Part shown: one piece after another, positions 1 to 7,519 of the stretch | How positions within the stretch are numbered: the stretch's first letter is position 1 | How the letters are laid out: each line of letters opens with the position of its first letter | Origin: Thermoflexus sp. | GTDB lineage: Bacteria; Chloroflexota; Anaerolineae; Thermoflexales; Thermoflexaceae | Length of the DNA stretch: 30,193 nt | Direction: 5' to 3' | Assembly (NCBI GenBank): GCA_017743605.1 | Contig: JAGHYO010000004.1 | Location: 1-30,193 of the forward strand | Notes under the pieces: generated by a model | Seen by the model: only the letters and a program-made list of their open reading frames with translations | Told to the model about the DNA's origin: nothing | Databases searched by the model: none | Position numbers and translations under genes: made by a program

Positions 1-115
1 GCTTCAGCCCGTCCCGCACGTCCGGCAGCGCCCGCGCCACAATCACGCTCATGGCGTAGTCTAAATAGGCCGCTTTGAGCTGCTCCTCGATCTCCACCTG
101 GATCACGTTGGGCAT
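1..115 (-). CDS. gyrA: DNA gyrase subunit A, N-terminal fragment (cut by window edge)
   Basis: Reading leftwards from an ATG at 115, the 38 visible codons begin MPNVIQVEIEEQL and continue into the YLDYAMSVIVARALPDVRDG block, which is the conserved N-terminus of type IIA topoisomerase A subunits. GyrA cuts and rejoins DNA and, with GyrB, introduces negative supercoils. The catalytic tyrosine lies beyond the window. A strong ribosome binding site (AGGAGAGGGAGG on the minus strand, about 121-135) supports the start. ParC shares this block, so gyrA is preferred over parC on general resemblance only. The gene is divergent from the permease operon starting at 369. Confidence 0.9.
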   Translation of the reverse strand, partial: MPNVIQVEIEEQLKAAYLDYAMSVIVARALPDVRDGLK

Positions 116-249
116 CGCCGTCGATCCTCCCTCTCCTGAGGCGGAAATCAACGATCCGCCCCCAGCGATCCCACCACCCTTCCTGCAGGAACCGGAGGGC
201 GGAGGCAGAGCGGGGAGCCCGTTGAGGGATCCCGAAGGCGGCGTTCCTC

Positions 250-255
250 ATTCTA
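250..255 (-). promoter_or_regulatory. Possible -10 element for gyrA
   Basis: On the minus strand this reads TAGAAT, five of six matches to TATAAT, about 135 nt upstream of the gyrA start. The expected -35 position has no good match. A perfect 7-bp inverted repeat (GCCCGCC-AG-GGCGGGC, 271-286) lies just upstream. The call is weak and rests on one hexamer. Confidence 0.25.
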
Positions 256-315
256 CCGGGATCTGGGAGGGCCCGCCAGGGCGGGCAGGGGCATTCCACC
301 GGCGGGGGCCTCTTT

Positions 316-343
316 TTGACAGGGAAGTCCGGGTCCATAAAAT
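316..343 (+). promoter_or_regulatory. Sigma-70 type promoter for the permease/TrkA operon
   Basis: TTGACA at 316-321 is a perfect -35 box. After a 16-bp spacer comes TAAAAT at 338-343, five of six matches to the -10 consensus. Transcription would start near 350, leaving a very short leader before the GTG at 369. No other promoter of this quality is visible until 4408, so this one may serve the whole set 369-4234. Confidence 0.75.
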
Positions 344-368
344 TTGGGCTTGTTGAGAGGGGATCGCA

Positions 369-1952
369 GTGCTTAAGCAATCCGATCGGCTTGTGATGGA
401 GCGCTCGATGGCATCCCAAGCAGTTGCGCAGCGGGAGCACGTTGGCTTACGACGAGAGGTCAACGTCTGGGGCTCCTTCACCTGGGGCTACGCCGATGTG
501 GGGGCGGACGTCTACGTCGCCCTCGGTCTGGTGATGGCGGCGGCCCAGGGGGCCACTCCCCTGGCTTTCCTGATCGCGGGGATTGTCTACGTGATGGTCG
601 GCCTGGCCTACACCGAAATGGCTGCGGCCTATCCCTCGGCGGGGGGAGGTCAGTATTTCGCCTTGCGCGGGCTTGGAGACTTCTGGGGGCTGGTCGCCGG
701 GGCTGCCCTGATGCTCGACTACACGGTGGATGTGGCCCTCTTCGCCATGGCCTCCGCAGGCTACATCAACTTCTTCTTCCCAGCCTTCCGGGAGTTCCGG
801 ACCACGGTGGGGCCTTTCCAAGACGTCAACCTAATCTGGCTGGCCGAGACACTGGCCCTCATCCTGCTGCTGGCCCTGCTGAACGTGAGAGGCATCCGGG
901 AGTCCTCCCTCTTCAACTCGGTCTTGGGGGCCCTGGACCTGGTGCTGGAGGCCAGCATCATCGTCATCGGCTTCGCCTTCGCCTGGCAGCCGGAGCTCTT
1001 CCTCCGTCAGTGGCAGACCGAGTTCCCCTCCACCGATCAGCTGCTCTATGCAATCTCCATTGCCGTGATCTCCTACGTGGGGCTGGAGTCGGTCTCCCAG
1101 GCCGCCCAGGAGACCGTCCGGCCGGCGACGGTGATCCCCCGCACCTCGCTGGCCCTCATCGTTGTCGTTTTCCTCTTCGCCCTGGCCTTTCCCACAGTGT
1201 CCCTGGGCATCCTGCCCTGGCAGGAGATCGCCGCTCGGGAGGGGGACCCGGTGGCCCGCCTGGCCAGCCAGCTGCCCTTCGTGGGGTTCCTGGCCGGCCC
1301 CCTGGCGGCGGTGCTGGCGGCCACCATCGTCCTGATCTCCGCCAACACCGGGGTGATGGGGGCCAGCCGCCTGGCCTACAGCATGGCTGAGCTGGGCCTG
1401 ATCGGCGAAGGACTCTCCCAGGTTCACCCGCGCTTCCGCACGCCGGTCCGCGCCGTCCTGGTCTTTTCGGGCGTGGCCGCGGCAGAGGCGGTGTTCGCCT
1501 TCCTGAGCGGGCGCCGGGCGATGGAGACCATGGCCCACATGTACGCCTTCGGGGCGATGATGGCCTACTTCCTGAGCACCATCGCCCTGGTGGCCCTGCG
1601 GATCAAAGAGCCCCACGTTCCGCGTCCGTATCGGGTTCCCTTGAATCTGCGCTGGCGCAATGTAGAGATCCCCATCCTGGGCATCCTAGGGGTGATCGGC
1701 ACCGGGCTGATGGTCCTCGTCGTGCTCTACACCCACGACATCGCCCGCATCTTCGGTCCGATCTGGGTGGTCGTGTGGGTGCTTTACTACGTGTGGTATC
1801 GCCGGCGCACCGGCAGGCCAGTGTGGGGGAGCCTCCCTCGGGACTGGGACGCCCAGCAGCTGAAGATCTTGGAGGATACGGGGGATTATGAGTTGCTAGA
1901 GCGGTTCCGCATCGAGCTGATGCGCCGGCAACAGGAGCGAGGACGGACATGA
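369..1952 (+). CDS. APC-superfamily permease; amino acid or possibly K+ transporter
   Basis: This 527-residue protein has about 12 hydrophobic segments and a hydrophilic C-terminal tail, the layout of amino acid-polyamine-organocation permeases. The GTG start at 369 is preceded by GAGAGGGG (355-362). Helix 1 contains GADVYVALG with Asp47, helix 3 contains GLVAGAALMLDYTV with Asp117, and a YPSAGGG loop lies at 89-95. These blocks resemble the KimA (YdaO) branch of APC proteins, whose K+-coordinating aspartates occur in equivalent motifs. The KimA tyrosine seven residues after the first Asp is leucine here. The motif YVGLESVSQAAQE is typical of the superfamily. The next gene overlaps by 4 nt. 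The substrate is uncertain: family membership is firm, and the K+ idea rests on these residues and on the RCK proteins downstream. Confidence 0.85.
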   Translation: MLKQSDRLVMERSMASQAVAQREHVGLRREVNVWGSFTWGYADVGADVYVALGLVMAAAQGATPLAFLIAGIVYVMVGLAYTEMAAAYPSAGGGQYFALRGLGDFWGLVAGAALMLDYTVDVALFAMASAGYINFFFPAFREFRTTVGPFQDVNLIWLAETLALILLLALLNVRGIRESSLFNSVLGALDLVLEASIIVIGFAFAWQPELFLRQWQTEFPSTDQLLYAISIAVISYVGLESVSQAAQETVRPATVIPRTSLALIVVVFLFALAFPTVSLGILPWQEIAAREGDPVARLASQLPFVGFLAGPLAAVLAATIVLISANTGVMGASRLAYSMAELGLIGEGLSQVHPRFRTPVRAVLVFSGVAAAEAVFAFLSGRRAMETMAHMYAFGAMMAYFLSTIALVALRIKEPHVPRPYRVPLNLRWRNVEIPILGILGVIGTGLMVLVVLYTHDIARIFGPIWVVVWVLYYVWYRRRTGRPVWGSLPRDWDAQQLKILEDTGDYELLERFRIELMRRQQERGRT

Positions 1953-2176
1953 CAGCCATCCGGCTGGCAACCGGGACGATCTTCATGATCCTGGGGGCGC
2001 TGATCATCGGCCGTAGCCTGTGGGCTGTCTTAGAAAGGGGCGTGGGCTGGAGCGCACTGGTGCTTCCCATCCTAGTGGGAGGGCTGATGATCGGGATGGG
2101 GATCCAGCGCTGGCGGGCCTGGTGGGCCGGGCAGAGGAGCGGTCCCGAGGCTGACCGCCTAAGCAGGCCGAAATGA
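1949..2176 (+). CDS. Small two-helix membrane protein, function unknown
   Basis: This 75-residue protein has two predicted membrane helices (about residues 5-27 and 33-52) and a short basic C-terminal tail rich in Arg and Trp. It starts inside the last codons of the permease (ATGA overlap), so the two are probably translationally coupled. I do not recognise a family. The overlap suggests a small accessory subunit of the permease, but nothing else supports that. Its stop codon lies in the loop of a perfect 11-bp inverted repeat (2163-2188), so the final codons are part of that palindrome. Confidence 0.65.
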   Translation: MTAIRLATGTIFMILGALIIGRSLWAVLERGVGWSALVLPILVGGLMIGMGIQRWRAWWAGQRSGPEADRLSRPK

Positions 2177-2188
2177 GTTTCGGCCTGC
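2163..2188 (+). repeat. Perfect 11-bp inverted repeat across a stop codon
   Basis: GCAGGCCGAAA (2163-2173), a TGAG loop, then TTTCGGCCTGC (2178-2188). The TGA of the preceding gene is in the loop. No T tract follows, so this is unlikely to be a simple intrinsic terminator. Related sequences with a GCCGAAAT...ATTTCAG core occur at about 10607-10627 and 10705-10724, so it looks like one copy of a small dispersed palindromic repeat. In the transcript it may act as a stability or read-through element. Confidence 0.7.
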
Positions 2189-2218
2189 ACATTCGCGATC
2201 TCGGAGGCACGAGATCCC

Positions 2219-2773
2219 ATGGGACATCCGCTGGGTGTTGCACTGGCATTGGCGTTCTTGGTGATCGTCTCGGTGACCCTGTTCTGGATGCTACGGGTGC
2301 CCCGACCGGTCCCTGCAGAAGTGGCTCGGGCCGTCTATTCGGTGGAGGCCGCGCGCTGCATCACGGTCCCCATCGTGGAGGGGATCTATTCCGAGCGGGC
2401 GGTGGAGCTGGCCTGCCGGCTCGGGGAGCCCCAGCACGCCCGCCTAGTCCTGGTCCACGTCCTGGAGGTTCCCTACACCGTGCCGCTAGACACTCCGCTT
2501 CCGGAGCTGGAGGCGCGGGGCCAGCGGGCCCTGGAGACCGCCCGCTTCATCGCCAGGCAGCACGGGATGAAGCCGGAGATCTATCTGATCCGGCATCGCT
2601 CTGCCCCGGAGGGGATCCTCAGGGTGGCACGGCAGGTCGGGGCGGATCAAATCATCATGGGGATCGGGCTGAAACACCGGCCCTCCGGCGACGGCCTGGG
2701 CCGGACGGTGCAAGAAGTGATGCGCCGGGCAGCCTGTGAGGTGATCGTGGCCAAAGCGCCTCTGCGGGAATGA
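2219..2773 (+). CDS. Membrane-anchored universal stress protein (UspA) domain
   Basis: Of 184 residues, the first ~25 form one membrane helix (LGVALALAFLVIVSVTLFWML). A UspA fold follows from about residue 46: TVPIVEGIYSERAVELA, VLVHVLEVP, and GADQIIMG...EVMRRAACEVIVAK. UspA domains often bind ATP through G-2X-G-9X-G(S/T). Here the region reads MGIGLKHRPSGDGLGRT, without a clean second glycine or G(S/T), so nucleotide binding may be altered. UspA domains are known as C-terminal or separate partners of APC permeases and ion channels, which fits the position two genes after a permease. The ribosome binding site GGAGG (2203-2207) is somewhat far from the ATG. The gene ends 47 nt before the NIL-domain gene. 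Confidence 0.8.
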   Translation: MGHPLGVALALAFLVIVSVTLFWMLRVPRPVPAEVARAVYSVEAARCITVPIVEGIYSERAVELACRLGEPQHARLVLVHVLEVPYTVPLDTPLPELEARGQRALETARFIARQHGMKPEIYLIRHRSAPEGILRVARQVGADQIIMGIGLKHRPSGDGLGRTVQEVMRRAACEVIVAKAPLRE

Positions 2774-2820
2774 GGGCGGGAAGAGCCTTCGCTTGGGATC
2801 CATTGAGGGAGGGGGCTCTC

Positions 2821-3060
2821 ATGGATCAGAAGACCTTGCGGCGGGTGAAGCTGGTGTATCCCCCAGAGTTGATCGACGAGCCGCTGCTCTATCGGCTCAT
2901 CCAGCGGTTCGGCCTGCTGGTCAACATCCGTCGGGCCCATGTGGAGGCCACAGAGGCCTGGCTGGTGATCGATCTGGAGGGCCCGCCCCATCGGGTGGAG
3001 GAAGGGCTGATCTGGATCCAGAAGCAGGGAGTGCTAGTGGAGCCGACGGAGCAGCTGTGA
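2821..3060 (+). CDS. Stand-alone NIL-domain protein
   Basis: This 79-residue protein has the ferredoxin-like NIL pattern: RRVKLVYPPELIDEPLLYRLI, then FGLLVNIRRAHVEAT, then WLVIDLEGPPHRVEEGLIWIQKQG. NIL domains are best known at the C-terminus of the methionine ABC ATPase MetN, where they bind the amino acid and inhibit transport. They also occur alone or with ferredoxins. The ATG at 2821, preceded by GAGGGAGGGGG, is chosen over an upstream in-frame start because it begins exactly at the domain. Between UspA and TrkA genes, a ligand-sensing regulator of the permease is a reasonable inference, and the ligand is unknown. Confidence 0.75.
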   Translation: MDQKTLRRVKLVYPPELIDEPLLYRLIQRFGLLVNIRRAHVEATEAWLVIDLEGPPHRVEEGLIWIQKQGVLVEPTEQL

Positions 3061-3169
3061 GCCGGGCGGATCAGGGAGGGACTCGTCCCATCGCCTCGCC
3101 GTTGGGTTTACAGCACGGGATGAGCTCGCAGGACGTGGAGCGGTTGGAGCATCCGGAGGAGTGAGCACC

Positions 3170-3568
3170 GTGCGGATCGTGATCCTAGGGTGCGGTCGCC
3201 TGGGGGCGTATCTGGCCCGTCAGTTCGCGCAGGATGGCCACGTGGTGACGGTGATCGATCGGGAGCGGGAGGCCCTGGAGGCCCTGGGGCCGGATTTCCC
3301 GGGGGAGACGGTGGTCGGGATGGGCATCGATGCGGAGGTGCTGCGCCGGGCGGGGATCGAAGAGGCTGATGTCTTCATCGCCGTCACCGGCTACGATAAC
3401 ACCAACATCATGGCCGCCGAGGTCGCTCGGGAGATCTTTGGGGTGCGCCGGGTGATCACCCGGCTGAACGATCCGCTGCGGGCGGAGATCTTCCAGGAGC
3501 TGGGGCTGACGACCGTCTCCCCCACCACCCTGGCGGCGGAGGCCATCCGCAAGTGCCTGGAGGATTAG
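3170..3568 (+). CDS. TrkA-N (RCK) NAD-binding protein, single domain
   Basis: About 132 residues make one Rossmann domain. It starts with MRIVILGCGRLGAYLARQ (glycine-rich GxGxxG), has an acidic residue after strand 2 (VVTVIDRE), and continues VFIAVTGYDNTNIMAAEVAREIFG, all typical of TrkA-N. There is no TrkA-C domain. GTG 3170 is preferred over GTG 3161 because GGAGGA (3155-3160) touches 3161 but lies nine bases from 3170. TrkA/RCK subunits bind NAD(H) or ATP and gate K+ channels and transporters on the cytoplasmic side. The gene is 3 nt from a second, longer TrkA homologue, so a hetero-oligomeric ring is likely. No TrkH/KtrB channel gene is in the window. Confidence 0.88.
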   Translation: MRIVILGCGRLGAYLARQFAQDGHVVTVIDREREALEALGPDFPGETVVGMGIDAEVLRRAGIEEADVFIAVTGYDNTNIMAAEVAREIFGVRRVITRLNDPLRAEIFQELGLTTVSPTTLAAEAIRKCLED

Positions 3569-3571
3569 AGG

Positions 3572-4234
3572 ATGTATCTCATCATCGTCGGCGGCGGTAA
3601 GGTCGGCTATTACCTGAGCAAGTCCCTGCTGGCGGAGGGCCATGAGGTGCTCCTGATCGAGAAGAACCCCCGCCGCGCGGCCTTTCTGATCGATGAGCTG
3701 GGGACGGACCACGTCTGGATTGGGGACGGCTGCGATTCGAGCACCTTCGCCCAGGTGGGGATGAACCGGTCCGACGCGGTGATCGCCGTGACAGGGGACG
3801 ACGAGGACAACCTTGTGGTGTGTTTGCTAGCCAAGCGCAAGTTCAACGTCCCCTGGACCATCGCCCGCATCAACAACCCGCGCAACTCAGAGATCTTCAC
3901 CCGCATGGGGATTGACGTGACGGTCTCCACCACGGAGATCATCCAGGCTCAGATCGAGCGGGCGCTACCCCTGCGCTCCCTGGTGCACCTGCTGGCCCTG
4001 CGCCGCGGGGGCATCCAGTTGGTGGAAGGGAAGGTCGCCCCCGAGGCGCCCGCCGATGGGCGCCCCATCCGGGAGCTGGGCATCCCGGCGGACGCCTTAG
4101 TGGTGATGGTGATGCGTGGGGACCAGACCTTCATCCCCTCTGGAGACACTGTCCTTCGGGCAGACGACGAGATTCTCGCGGTGACCACCCCGCAGAGCGA
4201 GCTGATCCTGCGGCGCCTGTTGCTGGGCGCTTGA
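3572..4234 (+). CDS. TrkA-N plus TrkA-C K+ uptake regulator
   Basis: This 220-residue protein has a TrkA-N Rossmann domain (about 1-135) starting MYLIIVGGGKVGYYLSK, with LLIEKN after strand 2 and IAVTGDDEDNLVVCLLAKRKF. A TrkA-C domain follows (about 140-220): GKVAPEAPADGRPIRELGIP and FIPSGDTVLRADDEILAVT. This is the standard two-domain regulator of K+ uptake systems, where the N domain senses NAD(H) or ATP and the C domain senses a second ligand such as c-di-AMP. GGAGG at 3559-3563 serves the ATG at 3572. It is the last gene of the operon. The obvious membrane partner in this window is the APC permease at 369. Confidence 0.9.
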   Translation: MYLIIVGGGKVGYYLSKSLLAEGHEVLLIEKNPRRAAFLIDELGTDHVWIGDGCDSSTFAQVGMNRSDAVIAVTGDDEDNLVVCLLAKRKFNVPWTIARINNPRNSEIFTRMGIDVTVSTTEIIQAQIERALPLRSLVHLLALRRGGIQLVEGKVAPEAPADGRPIRELGIPADALVVMVMRGDQTFIPSGDTVLRADDEILAVTTPQSELILRRLLLGA

Positions 4235-4238
4235 GCCC

Positions 4239-4261
4239 TGCAGAGACCCCGTCGCTCTGCA
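4239..4261 (+). terminator. Weak hairpin after the TrkA operon
   Basis: TGCAGAG (4239-4245), a 9-nt loop, then CTCTGCA (4255-4261) form a perfect 7-bp stem that starts 4 nt after the stop codon. There is no T run after it, so intrinsic termination would be inefficient. It is the only candidate between the TrkA operon and the oxidase promoter. Confidence 0.4.
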
Positions 4262-4407
4262 AGTGTAGCTCTCCAGCATGAGGCTAGGGCGCACTAAGCC
4301 GGCCCCGTTCTTCTTCCTTCTTTTGGACCGGCTAGAGGCCCCGAGCTACCCCCCCTATCGAAACTCGATCCTCTCGTCCAGAAATTCGGCCGGAAAGAGG
4401 CTTTTCC

Positions 4408-4436
4408 TTGACAACTTCCATGATTTGCTTCATTAT
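4408..4436 (+). promoter_or_regulatory. Promoter of the cytochrome c oxidase operon
   Basis: A perfect TTGACA (4408-4413), a 17-bp spacer and CATTAT (4431-4436, four of six matches). The predicted transcript starts near 4443, about 90 nt before the subunit II start at 4536. The surrounding 4380-4445 stretch is richer in A+T than its neighbours. No operator sequence was recognised. Confidence 0.65.
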
Positions 4437-4535
4437 TACGGTGGATCCTCCAGAAGGAACCAGCGGCGGGGCATGGTCCTCCTGAGAGATGCTGATAGAA
4501 TTCCCTAAGAGCCGGTGAAGTCGGAGGAGCATCGG

Positions 4536-5555
4536 ATGCCATTCGCGCGCTATCGACTCAAGGGACGGATGCTCTGTCGAGCAGCGGCGATCGGGGTGAT
4601 GCTAGGCCTTCTGACCGGATGCGCCTCGCAAAGCCCCTCGATCCTACAACCGGTCTCCCCCAAAGGGCGCGCCGAGGCGGATCTGTTTGGATTCATCCTG
4701 GCGATCACTGTCTTCACCTTCATCGTGGTAGAAGCCCTGCTGCTCTACGCCATCGTCCGCTTCCGGACTCGGGATCCAAAGGCGATCCCCCGACAGATCC
4801 ATGGGAACCGCGCCCTGGAGTTCCTCTGGACGGCCGTCACCGCCATAGGGATGGCGTTGATCTTCATCCTGACCTGGCGGACGATGACCGCGATCTCCAC
4901 CCCGCCAGCGGACGCGTTGCCGGTGAAGGTGATCGGCTATCAGTGGTGGTGGGAGTTTCAGTATCCGACCCTTGGCATCGTCACCGCCAACGAGCTGGTG
5001 ATCCCAGTCGGCCAGCCCATCCGGCTCATCCTCACCTCCGGGGACGTCATCCACAGCTTCTGGGTCCCTCGGCTGGGCGGCAAGATGGATGCCATCCCTG
5101 GCCGGGAGAACCAACTGTGGCTGCAGGCCGATGTGGAGGGGACCTACTATGGGCAGTGTACAGAGCTGTGTGGTACCTCCCACGCCAACATGCGGTTGCG
5201 GGTGCACGCGGTCTCTCGGGAGGCTTTTGACCGATGGGTAGAGGCCCAGCGGGCCCCGGCGGTCTCCCCGACGGATCCCTTGGCACAGCAGGGCTACCAG
5301 GTCTTTATGAGCAAGGCCTGCGTGGGATGCCACGTTATAGAGGGCACTCCGGCCCAGGGGAGGGCGGGGCCGAACCTCACCCACATGGGCAGCCGGACCA
5401 CGATCGCGGCGGGCCTTCTGGAGAACACCCCGGAGAACATGGCCCGCTGGCTGGACAATCCCCAGGCCATCAAGCCGGGTGTGCGGATGCCCCGCTTAGG
5501 CCTGACCCCGGAGGAGATCGAGGCCCTTGTAGCATATCTCGCGTCTCTGAAGTGA
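4536..5555 (+). CDS. ctaC: Cytochrome c oxidase subunit II with fused cytochrome c (caa3 type)
   Basis: With the ATG at 4536 the protein has 339 residues. This start is preferred over an upstream GTG at 4515 because GGAGGAG (4523-4529) lies six bases before it. A lipoprotein signal ends at LLTGC (Cys29). Two membrane helices follow (about 49-75 and 97-115). The cupredoxin domain carries the CuA ligands His173, Cys208, Cys212, His216 and Met219, in GQCTELCGTSHANM. A C-terminal cytochrome c domain has CVGCH (262-266) with Met318 as the likely axial ligand. It takes electrons from a donor on the outer face and passes them through heme c and CuA to subunit I. The fusion marks a caa3-type enzyme. 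Gene order II-I-III-IV continues with 13 nt to ctaD. Confidence 0.96.
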   Translation: MPFARYRLKGRMLCRAAAIGVMLGLLTGCASQSPSILQPVSPKGRAEADLFGFILAITVFTFIVVEALLLYAIVRFRTRDPKAIPRQIHGNRALEFLWTAVTAIGMALIFILTWRTMTAISTPPADALPVKVIGYQWWWEFQYPTLGIVTANELVIPVGQPIRLILTSGDVIHSFWVPRLGGKMDAIPGRENQLWLQADVEGTYYGQCTELCGTSHANMRLRVHAVSREAFDRWVEAQRAPAVSPTDPLAQQGYQVFMSKACVGCHVIEGTPAQGRAGPNLTHMGSRTTIAAGLLENTPENMARWLDNPQAIKPGVRMPRLGLTPEEIEALVAYLASLK

Positions 5556-5568
5556 TAAGGAGGCGACG

Positions 5569-7467
5569 ATGACCAGCCCGACAGTCGCACTCCCCCGCGC
5601 GCATGCTGAGCGCGGGCTGCTCTCGTGGCTGACCACAGTGGATCACAAGCGCGTCGGCATCCTCTATATGCTGGGCGCTGCGTTCTTTGCACTGATCGGC
5701 GGCCTGGAGGCTATGCTGATCCGGACGCAGCTGGCCGTCCCGAACAGCCGGGTGCTAGTGGGGGATGCTTACAACCAGGTCCTGACCATGCACGGCACCA
5801 CTATGGTCTTCCTGGTGGTGATGCCGTTGCTGGCGGGGCTGGGAAACTACGTCATTCCCCTGATGATCGGGGCCCGAGACATGGCCTACCCCCGCCTGAA
5901 CGCCTTCGGCGTGTGGATGTTCATGCTGGGCGGGATCTTCCTGAACCTGAGCTTCATCCTGGGCGGGGCGCCGGACGCGGGATGGTTCGGCTACGCGCCG
6001 CTGACGGCCAAGACGTTCTCCAGGGGGACCGGCATCGATTTCTGGATCTGGGGCCTGCAGCTCCTGGGCATCTCTTCCATCACCTCCTCCATCAACTTCG
6101 TGACCACCATCCTCCTGCTACGGGCCCCCGGCCTCACCATGAACCGCCTGCCGCTCTTCGCATGGACCACCCTGGTGACCTCTTTCCTGATCCTCTTCGC
6201 CATGCCCAGCATCTCGGCGGCCCTGTTCCTCCTGTTCTTGGACCGCCATCTGGGGACCCATTTCTTCAACCCGGCGGCGGGCGGTGACCCGCTACTGTGG
6301 CAGCACCTCTTCTGGTTCTTCGGCCACCCAGAGGTCTACATTATGATCCTGCCGGCCATGGGGATCGTCTCGGAGGTGCTGCCGGTCTTCTCCCGCAAGC
6401 CCATCTTCGGCTACACGGCGGTGGCCTACTCCAGCGTGGCCATCGGCTTCATCGGGTTCACTGTGTGGGCCCACCACATGTTCGCCGTGGGGCTGCCCGA
6501 TGTGGTGAACGCCTTCTTCTCGGCCGGCAGCCTGCTGGTGGCCGTGCCCACGGCGGTCAAAGTCTTCAACTGGATCGCCACCATCTGGGGCGGGACGGTG
6601 CGGTATCGCGCGCCCTTCCTCTTTGCCGCGGCCTTCGTCGCCCTTTTCGTCATCGGCGGGTTGGGCGGCCTGTTCCTGGCTTCGGTCCCGGTGGACTGGC
6701 AGTTGACGGACACTTACTTTGTGGTCGCCCACTTCCATTACACGCTCTTCGGCGGCTCCATGTTCGCCATCGTGGCTGCGATCTACTACTGGTTCCCCAA
6801 GATCACCGGTCGCTTCCTGGACGAGCGGCTGGGCCGACTGCACTTTGCCCTGCAGTTCATCGGCTTCAACCTTGCGTTCTTCCCAATGCACCTCCTGGGC
6901 CTGATGGGCATGCCTCGGCGGGTCTACACCTATGCGGCGGGCCTGGGATGGGAGAGCCTGAACCTGCTGGCCACCATCGGTGCCTTCATCCTGGCCCTGG
7001 GCTTCGTGGTCTTCTTCGCCAACATCGCCCGCAGCCTGGTCGCCGGGGAGCGGGCCCCGGACGATCCATGGGACGGTCATACCCTGGAATGGCTTACCCC
7101 TTCGCCCCCGCCGCCCTACAACTTCGCCCGCATCCCCGTTGTCCAAAGCCGCCGCCCGGTCTGGGACACGAAATACACGGGGAACCCCCATCCGCGTCCG
7201 GTGGTGGAGGTTCTTAGCGGGAATGGCAATAAAGGGGATCATAATGGCCATATGGGGGATCATGAGGGAGATTCAGAGGAGGAGCACATCCACCTGCCTG
7301 CGCCAAGCCTCTGGCCGCTGGTCCTGGCAGCCGGCCTGACCGTCTTCGCCCTGGGGCTGGTGACCCACTGGATCTTTGTCCCCGTAGGGCTCTTCCTGTT
7401 CGCCCTGGGGATGGCCCGCTGGGTTCAGCAGCCGTTGTTCTCGGAAACCCACGAGACTTCATCATAA
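5569..7467 (+). CDS. ctaD: Cytochrome c oxidase subunit I with C-terminal two-helix extension
   Basis: This 632-residue protein is the catalytic, proton-pumping heme-copper subunit. Visible ligands are His75 and His390 (low-spin heme), His388 (high-spin heme), and CuB ligands His253, His302 and His303, with Tyr257 of GHPEVY as the cross-linked tyrosine. Glu255 in the same motif places it in the A1 class with a D-channel glutamate. The core ends near residue 530. A His/Gly/Asp-rich linker (about 551-576) and two further helices (about 580-617) follow. The extension resembles the longer subunit I of caa3 enzymes in which subunit III-like helices are fused, but a full subunit III and IV are also encoded downstream. 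AAGGAGG precedes the ATG. Confidence 0.97.
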   Translation: MTSPTVALPRAHAERGLLSWLTTVDHKRVGILYMLGAAFFALIGGLEAMLIRTQLAVPNSRVLVGDAYNQVLTMHGTTMVFLVVMPLLAGLGNYVIPLMIGARDMAYPRLNAFGVWMFMLGGIFLNLSFILGGAPDAGWFGYAPLTAKTFSRGTGIDFWIWGLQLLGISSITSSINFVTTILLLRAPGLTMNRLPLFAWTTLVTSFLILFAMPSISAALFLLFLDRHLGTHFFNPAAGGDPLLWQHLFWFFGHPEVYIMILPAMGIVSEVLPVFSRKPIFGYTAVAYSSVAIGFIGFTVWAHHMFAVGLPDVVNAFFSAGSLLVAVPTAVKVFNWIATIWGGTVRYRAPFLFAAAFVALFVIGGLGGLFLASVPVDWQLTDTYFVVAHFHYTLFGGSMFAIVAAIYYWFPKITGRFLDERLGRLHFALQFIGFNLAFFPMHLLGLMGMPRRVYTYAAGLGWESLNLLATIGAFILALGFVVFFANIARSLVAGERAPDDPWDGHTLEWLTPSPPPPYNFARIPVVQSRRPVWDTKYTGNPHPRPVVEVLSGNGNKGDHNGHMGDHEGDSEEEHIHLPAPSLWPLVLAAGLTVFALGLVTHWIFVPVGLFLFALGMARWVQQPLFSETHETSS

Positions 7468-7519
7468 AGGCCCGCAAGTCTCTTGACTTTCCCAGCCGCA
7501 ACGGCGGAGGGAGGGAGAG

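Noticed and set aside
831..1616. Long open frames on the minus strand opposite the permease, and similar long frames opposite rpoB, polX and ctaD.
   Set aside because: They are shadows of GC-rich genes. Their translations are rich in Gly, Pro, Arg, His and Gln and show no family motif or ribosome site.
4278..4508. A short plus-strand frame (76 codons) between the TrkA and oxidase operons.
   Set aside because: It covers the oxidase promoter, has no good ribosome site and its translation has no recognisable features.
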